This document shows positions 27,601 to 39,600 of a DNA stretch of 45,032 nucleotides, piece by piece (positions within the stretch are counted from its first letter, which is position 1; each line of letters starts with the position of its first letter). The notes beneath the pieces are model-generated. The model saw nothing but the letters and a program-made list of their open reading frames with translations, had not been told where the DNA came from and did not search any database. Both the position numbers and the translations under genes were made by a program. This DNA is from Gyrodactylus bullatarudis (lineage: Eukaryota > Platyhelminthes > Monogenea > Gyrodactylidea > Gyrodactylidae), in contig SSNU01000024.1 of NCBI GenBank assembly GCA_012064415.1, forward strand, positions 399,995-445,026, in the 5' to 3' direction.

Positions 27601-30600
27601 CCATTGAGTTCATCATAAAAGCATTCTTCTTTGCAAGCTTTTCAGTAATTTGGTTTCTCCTCTCAAGATGTATTCTAAATCATTTTTCGATAAAGTCTCA
27701 TGGGAAAGTAATGAAAAATTTAAATTCTCTCTGGAAAAGCCTTCAAATGATTCGTTCTGCAATATCCATGTTGGACCATTTTAGTAATATATTAATAATA
27801 CTCTTATGTTTATTGAAGTCAAGAATATTAAGTTTAGCCTGGGGAAGTTTAGAATTTTCTGTTCTTTGATGCTTACTTAATTTACTGTACTGGTTTACGT
27901 TTAATTCTCAGTCACAATTTACACAGATCTTACATCTGAAAGTTCCTTCAATTGTAACAAACTCATCTGGGTACCTGATTTTGTACTTCAGGGCTCTTTC
28001 AGAGCTAAGCTCATGTTAGATTGGCAGATAAGAATGGCGTGAATCTTTTCGCAATTACTAATCACTGAAATCGACCAATCAAGATAGTAGTGTTTGTACA
28101 CATGCTAAAGTATATTGATAAAGAGATTAACGCAATCATGACTGTTGACATTTGCCAGATTAAAAATGTTTTGGAAACCCTACTTATAATTTCCTTTCCT
28201 GATAAATATACAGTCAATTTCTCTAAAAAAGAAATCTTTATAAATAAATAAAATTTTCACATGCAATATTATTGAGACGTACGAATTTTTTAAATAATTA
28301 CTAATTATAATTTTCTGTAAATGAGTTGCCTCATTAGATTTATTTCCCATAATGAAAACATAAAAATCTGTACTTCTCAAAGTAAAACTTTACATAGGTA
28401 TATGTAGGGCTCTAAATTTACATTATAGACCGAAGGATACATCAAACCATTCCACTATCCATGAAACTCTCTTGAAGATTTTCTATTCCACCATACGTGA
28501 AGGCCCTTTGCTAATTGACTGTATGTCTTTTTGTAATTTTGAAACTTTACTAATTTATTCATATTCTATATTTAGCTAGATCACTTGAAGCCTATTAACC
28601 CATATGAGAGAATATGTCTACTATTTTAGATTAAAAAAATTAAATCTCAAGTCTAAGCTCACCTATTAGATCTAACTTATCACAACAGGGAGTGATTACT
28701 GATAACATAATTACTTTTTTGAATTTTCAACAAAATATTTCACCAAATAAACATTGATTTCTAAACTAGAAAATGTCCCTGCTAAGACTTGGTCCAATAA
28801 GTGATCAACTGGTTGAAAAAATGATTTGAAGATAGTAAAATACTTGTAGACCTAGAGAAAAATATTATTTCGCTTTATTGATGCTCTATATTCCTTTTGA
28901 ATAAACATATTTTGAATTTATCTCACTAATTTTCAGGGATTTGATAGTGAAAAGTCTTTTTGTATGCAGAAACCCCTCTTTTCACATGGAGAGTGATGAC
29001 GACTAATTGTTCAGGATAACTGAATAATTCAGACAAATATACTGTTTTCGAAACAGACATAACCAAAGGCATCTTTTAAATCTTAATTAATAGGAGAACG
29101 GTATTCATTCTCTTAATAATTAATCGAGAAATCAAGCAAATACCGAAAAACGAAAGATGGAACCCCCTTGTGATTTAGACAATGCATTTGTTGATCTAAG
29201 AATTGATTTTATTCAAATTTATTTAAAGTTTAGCATTAGTGACAAATAATGATTAAGATTGAAAATAATAATTTCCACGTGTAAACTAAAAAAACACCAA
29301 CAACTCTTCAATAACTAGCAACAGTAAAAAACGCTGGAAATGCCAGGTGAAGACCAAATTATTCAAATTTATTGAAAGATTAATTTCTGAATGCACAGAT
29401 TGGGTTTATCACATAAATTGATGAGGAATTTCTCCTTGAACTCCATTTGCGTGAAAATGTCGAAAAATTAAACCTGATCTTAATCTCTGAAAATTATAAA
29501 TATTTTATGGGTTATTCACCAAGTTAGTATCAATTTTTTTATTCTGGGGGCGCTGACTAATGGTCATGCTGGTAGTTAGAACGACGAAAGAGGTTAGGTG
29601 AATAAAAGCTTTTATTTTCGTCGGCCCTCTTCAGACCTTTCACCGACTTGAGCAGTTATATATATATATTACAAGAACATGAATAGGCTGTCTTGACCAA
29701 TAGCAATTATTCATTTTTTTCGGACCAATGGTGATTCTGTTCGTGTTGTTGACTAATGGGATCGGCTTCTTCACTGTTTGTTTGCTGTGAAGAATTTGTG
29801 GATTTGCTGGGTACCCGTTGCTGCCTTCGTCCCCCGTTTTCTCCTCGCTTTGGGTTGTTGGGGTGATGTCGATGCGTTTCGTTTTCGAGTGGGAGTAGAG
29901 GCTTGCATTTCCGGTTGAGAAAAGAATCTTTTTCGATCATTGGATGTTACTGGGGGAGGGGCTTGTGTGACGTGGCAGCCTGTCGAGGGAAGGTTATCAA
30001 CTAATGTTGAGGTTTGAGTTTCGAGGAAATAAGGCAATTAATGTCTCAAATTTTTTTTATTATTTTCACCAATAGTATAATAGACCGGTATTATTTTCCA
30101 AAGTAGTATCACATTTTTAAAATTTTCTATTATAGTATCAATACTTTAAAATATTTCAAAAACAGTATAATATATCAATATATATTTTCAGACTTAGTAT
30201 TAGTTTGTGGTAAAATAACTATAATCAGATCAATTTAAAAAATTTATTTAAAGATTCTTTTTGGAGAGCTTTTTCAGTTGAAGCACATTGCAAAATCCTG
30301 GAACTTTTACTGACATACTGAAATCGAGAGATGAACAAGATTTGGCATTCATAAAGGCATTCTTTGCTTGTCAATAATTGCTCTAGATGGCTGTTATTTT
30401 CATTATTTGACAAAAACTTTTTTTAAAGTCTAGACCCTTGAATATTCATGAATATCTATCAAAAATAGATGCTAAATTTTGGGTCGAGTGCTACTTCCCC
30501 ACCTACAGATTCGGTAATCTCATGACCAATATTGCTGAATCAAGCAAATCATCCTTAATGGAACTTCGCCAAAAGTACCCCAAGAGTACCTTCCGAATTT

Positions 30601-33600
30601 TTACAAAGTAACAGAATTGAAAAGAAATGTATAGTTCTGAATTTAATTTCTGTGATTTGGATGGTCTAAAATCATCAAATCCTAAACCAAAGTCTGATTC
30701 ATGTAAAAGAGGAAAACCTAAGAAGAAAATACTTCGTTCATTAGCCGAAAAGATCTTATCCTGATATCTATCAACGTGACTTATTTAATTTTCATAGAAT
30801 AAATTTTTTTTTGATTTCAAATTAAAAAAAAATTTGTTTGAGTTATTTTTCCACAAAATAATACTAAGTCTGAAAATATATATTGGTATATTATACTGTT
30901 TTTGAAATATTTTAAAGTATTGATACTATAATAGAAAATTTTAAAAATGTGATACTACTTTGGAAAATAATACCGGTCTATTATACTATTGGTGAAAATA
31001 ATAAAAAAATTGATACTAACTTGGTTAATAACCCATATTTTAAAAATTGTATTAAGAAGACGAATTCATCCAAGCACATTTATTTATTTATCATCTACTC
31101 TGAAAGTAATATTAAAACATATTTATATTTTACTCACAGTAAAATGTTCATCTTTCATAAATGAATTCCAAATTATCCAAAGCTCAGAAACAAATATCAT
31201 GTTAGAATAATTCCGGAACTTACTTTCTCCTCCTTCTGCTAAAGATGTTTTTACTGGTTAACACAAAAATTCGAAATCGCAGCCCAACAATAAGAAATTA
31301 TGCTTAAATATTTCTCACGTTATAACCCTAAAAAATTATATTACTTTTATATTTTAGTCATCAATCAAACTAAATGGAAGAAACTCAAGAACACTTTTAA
31401 TCAAAAATTTTTTTCAATCGTGAATTTGTTGTTTATTTGAAAATATAATAATTTTTGTTATATCAGAAATGTTTTAACATTACTCCTCAGAAACACTATG
31501 GAAGAGCAATTATAAATTTTTTGACTGAGAAAATATTCCGATGTTACAGTAATTTGATTTATAAATCCACATTAAACTGAGTATTTCATGTCTTACACTT
31601 CACTGTTCCTTAGAAATGAATAAAATGTCTTTCAAAAGGCTAACGAGAAATCATCGATTAAAACAGGATATGGAGATGAAATATATCTTTCACTCGCGCG
31701 TACTTTTAAGTATGTAATAATTAGAGCACCAAATATGCTACTTTTGCTACTTTTTGGAACTTGATTTGATACTTATGCTAGTCGATACTACTATTAAGAG
31801 AAAAATGCTACTTTTTAATTGAAAATCAATCAATTTTTGGTCGATAACACAAAGAAAATTACACATGAATTTACTATGAATTCATTGGTCAATACACTGT
31901 CTATGGGGAGTGTATATTTACCATGTCCATATATGGATGTAAAACCAAGGGTGTGTTACTCGAATCAATTACATGGTTACTTAACGCGTGCGTGTGTATT
32001 GTATTTTTTCAAATCAGCCTAGTTTGATTGCATTTATTGGCAGTTAATAATTCTAAATAGATAATACTATTCATACTATATCTGTTATCAATCAAATTCG
32101 CTCATCTTTTTGGAAAATTTGAATTAGCTACTTTTTGCTTCTTTTTTTGGTTAGATTTGCTACTTTTTAGCTACTTTTAGCCATTTTGGTGCTACTTTAT
32201 GCCAAAAAATTAGCTACTTTTTTGATGCTCTATTGATAATAAAAAATATTATTCTATTTATTCATATTTTATGATAAAATTAACCTTACCTAAATAAATC
32301 TCTACAAAAAAAATATAATCTTTTAGTTGTCTGCTGACATTATTTCAACGCTGAATCGCACAAAAACTATCCTATTTTCCTATCTCTAATTAACAGAGCA
32401 TGATAGAAGTTATAAATCTAAAGTATATCACACAAATAAACTATTTTGGTGATCAGAAGGAATATGATGTTTTATGTATAAAATTTACAGCTATTTTAAT
32501 ATATATTTTTAAAATGTATATCTTTTGGTCATAGTTATGTATACTTTCCATAGAATATCCCCGTATATAATCTAATTGACTAATCAGAATCATTCTTTAT
32601 TTTCCATTATTGACATTTCGAGTCAGGCAGCATGCTTCACTCTAAATTCTTCAGACCATGTCAAAAATTGCACCAACAAGATGACTGATTTGAAAGCTTT
32701 ACCTGATGAATATGCTTGAAGTAAACGCAAGAATCATTTTATAATTTTGATGACCATTAATAATTCTATCACAACTTTTTCTTGGAGTTTTTTCTCATTT
32801 GGAAATGAATGTTATTCTGACACGAGCAGTTCTAAGAATTTCAAAGCTATTCATTGTTTTCATTAAGTAATGTTTTTTTTGAAAACATTATGATCAAATA
32901 TTTAGACAATTTAGCTATTTATAAAATCAAAATATTAAAGTAAATCTTACTGGCTGTCGCTTAAAAACAAAAAAGATTTATTTTATGATTTATAATTCAT
33001 TGAATTGTAAAATTTATTTGTTTCCAATGAAGAATTCATTGTATGGATTTAGAAGACAAGTGAATATTTAGTGATAAAGCTTATATTTCACCGGATCTCA
33101 TCAGACTCTTACACCGGCTAGATATATATACAATTTTAAAACAGATAAAATGTTTAATAAAATCCTCTGATTGGTTCAATCGGATTTGAGCACAATAGAG
33201 CACAAGGGGAAGGAGGGATTTCAATTCAATTGGTTGTTTGTCTCCAGGATCATTGTTTCCTCCTAACGTATCTATCCATCGTTGGTTGCCCACTTAGACT
33301 TTTACGTTTTCTGCCCTTCTTAGTGATTGCAGGTGCAGGTTTCTTACCATTTCTATTTCCGCTAATTACAGGTTGAGAGATGATTAGATTATCAACTTTC
33401 GTTGACTTTTCTGAGTTTTCACTTTTTCTCTCATTTGTACTTGTTACTAGGGAAGAGGACTGTAGATTATTGCATTGAGACGCAGATTAAACTACTTGCT
33501 CATTTTGTTCACTAATTGGATTGACCACATTATTCTCTGCAATTTGGGTTGAGCTAGCAACATGACTCTCTGCTAATAACTTTGCAACCTTTGATAACTT

Positions 33601-36600
33601 TTTCTTGTTCGTAAACCGCTTCTTACCTGTGAAACCCAATTGTGTAGCTAATTCTTTTTACTTGCACAAATCAGGCTTAAGTACCTAGATATAATGGGTT
33701 TCGGCCTTTCCCAGGACTTGTTCTCTCTCAATACGACATTCACTTGGATTGACTTGGAACAAGATGCTGAAACTGCTCACATCAGCAGTGTGATTTGATG
33801 CCATCAGATGTTCTTGTACCGCCGACCCAATGTTTCCCGTTCTCAGATGCTCCTTTATTCGCGCCTTCACAGGTCTCACTGTTTGGCCGACGTAGGCAGA
33901 TCCACATTTACATTTGAAAAAATAAATTACTCCCTTCTTTTCCAACCAGGGTACTGGATCTTTGTTAAGGTCGGAAATTAACTTAGTTGATTTTGGTAAA
34001 ATCCTGAGTTTGTGGCCAGGGAACGTCTTTTTTGTAATCTCGAACAGCTTGTTATTCAAGATCTGATGTGCTCCTTTGAAAGGCAACTTCAAATAAATTG
34101 GAGTCAATTCATCAACTTCTTTTTCAGCTTTTGATCTAGGTTCGAGTGCTTATCGACAAAAGCTTCAGGATAACCATCTGACATTAGAAGTTCTTTCAGA
34201 ATCAATCTGTCTTTACTTTTGTTGGCTTCCGAAGATAATCTTTCGATTTTCGAAAATTCGTTTCTTACTAGACTTTTCTTCTGGCAAGCTGGACTGAAAC
34301 TCAGGAAAGGCATAAAATGAGAAGGAACTGACCTTTTCCTCTATATATACTCGTCTGTGCAATTTCGCTACTTTTTGTGACCAGAACATCTAGGAAATTT
34401 AGTGACATATTTTTCTCATCTTCCTTAGTAAATTCAATATTTGGATGCATTGAATTTAGATTTGAAAGGATTGAATTAACGTCTTTGCTCTGATCCAGGA
34501 CTAAAAATGTATCATCTAGATACCGTGCGTACAATCGGGCTTCTACAATGAGAGTGTTCATTTCACGAGATTCTAGAGAGGCAAAAAATATGTCAGCCAA
34601 AAGAGGTCAAATTGGACTTCCCATTGCGACTCCGTTTATCTGCTTGAAGAAAAAACCACTGAATCTGAAGTCGATATTTTGCACTGTCATCATGATAAGT
34701 TCACAGACTATTTGGGAAGGAACACTACAAATGGAGGGAAAATAATCAAGCTTTTCACCGATAAACTTAACAGCTTCCCCCAGAGGGACATTGGTGAATA
34801 AGGAGCTAACATCAAATGATACCATTTTTGTTGATTCAAAATTCACATCTCTGAGCTTTGATACGAATTCCATTGAATTTTTCACTGAATGCTTTCATAA
34901 TTCGTTTCGCAATGGAGTTAGAGTTTCTGTTAGTCACTTTACAACCTTGTGCTGTGGGATGGCAGACATATCAAGGATGAGTCTGTATTTTAAACCTTTC
35001 GAGACATCTTTGTGTACCTTGAGAAGTAGATATAGTCGTCCGATTTCATTAGAAACTGGTTTAATTTCTCGAGCTGTGTCCTCGTTGGTATATCCTTTCT
35101 CCAAAAGATTTTCGACTTTCTTAGATATTGAAAATTTATTTAATGATTGCTATAATCTCACCTATCTCTTCTGGAAAAATTAATAATATTTTATTCAATA
35201 TCAGGTAATTAAAGATTGATAATATTAATAATTATTGCATATCAGGTAGACTCGGCTCACTTATGATAACTTTAACGAAAATAATCGATTCAACAGTATG
35301 ACAAACTTTTGTCTTCCCAGCATATTCAAAATGCATTCGAAACTTGAATTAATCGACTCACTCCATCATCTACACAATTTGAACATGAAACGACACAATT
35401 TAAGAATTTTTGTACTTACACGATGCTTTTATACAATTTATATTTTTAATTAATTTTTATTTCATATTTCATGCATGATAATTATTAAATAGAGTATTAA
35501 AGCGTATGGAATGTTGTAAATGGTGTCTTCTTCATAGTTTTGAATTCGTTTTTGAATCTTTAATACAGCCTTTCAAAATAAATTTTATTGAACAATTACA
35601 ACTGAATCATTTTAAGTAGTAATTATTATTAATTAGTAATTAATAATTACTAATAGAAATAGCAAGTAAAGACTTATGGATTATATTTTGAATAAAATTC
35701 AAAAAGAGATGATGCCAATATATAATATACCACAGGAAAAATCCACTAAAATTGAATTAAACAGCCAGTACTCACTTCTCTAAAGATGTTGAAATAAATT
35801 TCATTTGTCGGTTTTTAAGTATTTTTAACTTACTGCAAGCGATCATATCTAAGAAACATAATTCATTAGAATAAATTTTTTTTCATTCAAAATATAAAAA
35901 ATACAGTGTTAAGGGTCTGAAAAGAGAAAAATATCATCAGCGTTGCTATAGTATTTATGTTTTAGCATTTATTGTTTGTAATTAAAAATAAAATTTTCAG
36001 ATCTTACTTGGTTATAGTTCTGATAAAAAGTATTGGATAATAACAGTGTATAGATTGCATAATCAATATAGAAATTTAATCTAATAGCAAAGTGGTTATT
36101 ACTATATCCATCTAACTTGATAGAGACTGTCTTCTCACCCCTAGATGTTAGAATTTCGGATAAACAAGTAAATTCCATATGAGAATCAAATGGAGAACTC
36201 ATTAGGTCTAGTCAGTACATCATAGCAAGTACTCGGATCTTCAACGTTGTGAGGCAACGCTTATAACCAATAGGCCAGAACTTTGTTTATCTCCTATTAC
36301 TCAACACTAATAATAGTGATTAGTAGCGTTGCCTGGCTATGGTAATGGTAATATGAGGAGAAAACGCTTCTAGATCTGTTATCTTGAGTTGAATATTATT
36401 TGACTCTCTTATCCGAATTTTAACCTTTTGGTGTGAAAAGACAATCTAACTCAAGTTGAATTTCATACTGATATTGTAACACCAGTGATCACACTTTGTT
36501 AGTAGGTTAGTTGTCTAAAAAGTATTAAAGTTATTTATTCAATTATCTATTTTATGACTAACCTGCCATTTGTACTTTTTAAAAAGCGTAACCTCATGTT

Positions 36601-39600
36601 TAATAACACTCTTACTTCATACTAAAACTTTATTATTGAAACAAAATTAACATTATGTATAATCGACTCTTTAAATTTATATAGAAAACTCTTGTAAACT
36701 TACTCAAATATCTTTATCAAATAGGAATGTATTTCAATGGAAAAATTGTTTTGTCTCATTTAATGAATCCTCTATAAATATGAGTAAACGTAGACGTAAA
36801 CGTTTTCAAATAAATTGACTCATACTAATATTTATTAAAGTAAGGATTTAATTGAGAGTTATATTTACTCACATGATTCTTAAGAAAAATCCGTTTTAAA
36901 TAAAATAAAAATAGAATAATATTATCCTGATTAGCAGATTTTTAAAACTCACATCACTGATTTTTTCGAAGATTAATTAATTTTTAATTTCGAAATAGAG
37001 TAAGTTATATTTATATAGATAACTAAGTAGCCAGACTAGAACTTACACCAGTATATCTTGCCTAAGTTGAATAAATTAACCAGTTATTATTATAATTAAA
37101 TAATAATAATTTAAATATTGAGCAAATATTTAGAAATACATGAATGAAAACGTGATCAAATTTTTATAAAATTCATTAAGCTTGATCTGATTTGAATCAA
37201 ATGAATTGACTATATTAAAGAGTAAATTTGAAGGTTTACTCTAAAAATATGGTCAAAATCAACTTTTATAGTTACTATGATTAGATAATTGAGTCTGAAT
37301 AGATACCAGCTAAGTGATTAGTAAACTAGCGATTGTTATATTATTTAAGAAAAAATTTAATTTATTACTGTTGCTTGGATTTTCTTCTGAAAAATAATTC
37401 ATCAAGATTACATTTTCTAAAACAAATATGCATGAATAACTTACTTGGTTAATGTACTGAAATAATTTCACATTAATTTATAGGTAAAACTTAATATAGC
37501 AAAAATCGAATGAATTTGAGAATTTTCATACATACTCCTTGAGATGAGATATTCTAAAGTATAAATTTTTATGTATCCAATTTTTAAATTCACCCGTTCT
37601 ATTTTTATCATCATATTTGCTTACATAGAGCTTGTTGAAAGAAATTAAATTCTTGTGTATTGTTTAGGAATTGACGTACTTATTCTTGTGTTTAATACTA
37701 TGTACAATTTCGATCATCAAGGATATATAGTTGTTGAAAAGTTAAATCTCACAATTCAAATCTAGAGAATAAAGTAATGATTTTGAGATTGATGGTTATA
37801 TTGGTTAAAGCTTGATATACGATTGTTTTTTCAGATGTACTCAACACTTTCTCAAGCGATAATTTGAATTTAAAAATACTTAAAGAAAACTTATACAAGA
37901 TCTGACAAAAGTTACTCAGATAAGTTTAATATTTTTGAAATGGGTTCATTCCAAAAACCACCCCAACAATTTTCAAAAGAAACTTCTTAAAAAGAATTTT
38001 ATTTAACACTAAATTTCATAAAACTCTATTTCAGCTCTGATTTTATACAGCTAATGCTAGTGTGGTGATACACGTTTTTATTTATTTTGTAATCTTCAAA
38101 AAATTTGTAGTGTTTTTTTGGAATTAACCCTTTTGAAATTCAAAATTATTTATAACATTATTATTAAAATAACCTATTTACTGAATTTGTTGGATAAGTG
38201 GTAAAAAATGTATGATAATCAATGGCTGTTGATGTCAAATATGCTATTGCCGGTTCAACCTCCACTTTCAGGAATCATTGTGATAATTTTTGACATAAAG
38301 GAATTTCTTACTTAGGTTCTTCTTCATCAAATCTAGAGTATAATAGTTTTAGAATATAGCTAAATCGTTCATTCATTTACCGACATTTAGAAGCGTGTAT
38401 TTTAGTTATTACGATGGGAATTAGTAATTGTCTCTTCTCCAGGCATACGTATTAATTTTGATCAACTGGTTGAAAAAAATGACTTGAAGATAGAAAAATA
38501 CTCAATAATAAGATTATTTTTATCTGAATATGTATGCATCATTGGTGACAGTTGCTTTTTTCGAAAATAATGAAGAAATCTAGAATTCTGAAGAAATTTT
38601 CCAAAGCTCTAATTCTATTGTGATAGAAAAATTCTTTAAGAATCAATACTGAAAACTATATATATATTTTCAAAGATTAGATTTAGATTCGAAAATATTC
38701 TTGCAAACTATTTTAATTATTTACTTGACGAGTAATTTTAAAACTGGAATATCTTCAAGCTTTGAAAATTTGATTGCAGCCTCATATTTCTAGTAATTGA
38801 TAGTATTTTAACGTAATCTAATAGAGGAATTCTTACGCATAAGAATTGGCTCTAGAAAATTAAATTCTTTATTTATTTTGAAAGTCCCTCTTGATTTCGA
38901 AATTCATCATTGATTGCAAATAATTTCACTTACTTGCAGCTGAAAAGATAGGGGAAAATAGTTTGTATTCGAAATAAATAATCTTACTTGCAACTAAATC
39001 AAATAATTAAATGCAGAATCAGTATTTCAAGTGCTCTGACTCCATAGATAAAAATGGATTATTAATTCGAAGAAAAACGTACTTTTTCTCGCTAAAATTG
39101 AAGATAGTTAAATCTCAGGTGTTTCAATGGATTGTTTGCTTTTGGTTTAAATTAAATCTCTAAAACTCTTACTCATCACATCTTTAATAAAAAGTAAGCG
39201 AAGTAAATGATTTAGTTACTCAAATTAACGGGAACAGGTAGCTTACATGCATCTTTGTTAAAAATAAATAATGAGATAGTGAATTAACAAGTTTCACGGG
39301 CAAAACATTTCAAATTTGATTCTTCAGTAATAGCTTACAACAGTAATCTGATAGTAAATTTCCAATATAACACTGATGTGTTTAGGCTTACATAAATTCA
39401 CTAAACAAGTTGGTTGAATGTGTTTTATCTTTGACTTCATTAACTAGACTCTTAGAAAATCTAAGTATGTGAAACTCACTTGTGTAATCTTTGAAGGTAT
39501 AATATCATCAAATATTCAGAATTGGAGGAAAATATTGCAAAAATGCATTTTCATAATGTAATAAGAAGAATATGAAAATGAACCTACGTAGAAACTGGAG

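Larger units (their letters stand above)
29508..31035 (+). mobile_element. Mutator-like element (MULE) relic with long TIRs
   Basis: Inverted repeats of about 210 bp begin TGGGTTATT at 29508 and end AATAACCCA at 31035, flanked by TATTTTA on both sides (29501-29507, 31036-31042). The left repeat is split by a later insertion (about 29541-30050). The interior holds a fragment of MULE transposase. Long inverted repeats and a 7-9 bp duplication agree with a MULE, though the 7-bp repeat is AT-rich and could be chance. Confidence 0.68.
33066..35125 (-). mobile_element. Penelope-like retroelement, 5'-truncated, GIY-YIG type
   Basis: It carries a broken reverse transcriptase, a GIY-YIG endonuclease, a basic C-terminal extension and a hammerhead-like 3' motif (33066-33115: CTGATGA ... 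GAAA, with AAGCTTT). Its 5' edge lies only about 35 bp inside the intron that follows micro-exon 35162-35170. Its 3' edge is before micro-exon 32951, so it sits wholly within one intron. Confidence 0.82.

Noticed and set aside
34791..35183. Plus-strand ORF of 130 codons
   Set aside because: Antisense to the Penelope reverse transcriptase, whose minus-strand motifs are clear.
35969..36202. Minus-strand ORF of 77 codons beginning MSSPFDSHMEF
   Set aside because: Its frame differs from that of micro-exon 36008-36019, which it overlaps, and it shows no recognised domain. A distant Gag-like resemblance (KLDG) was too weak to use. It could still be an alternative exon.
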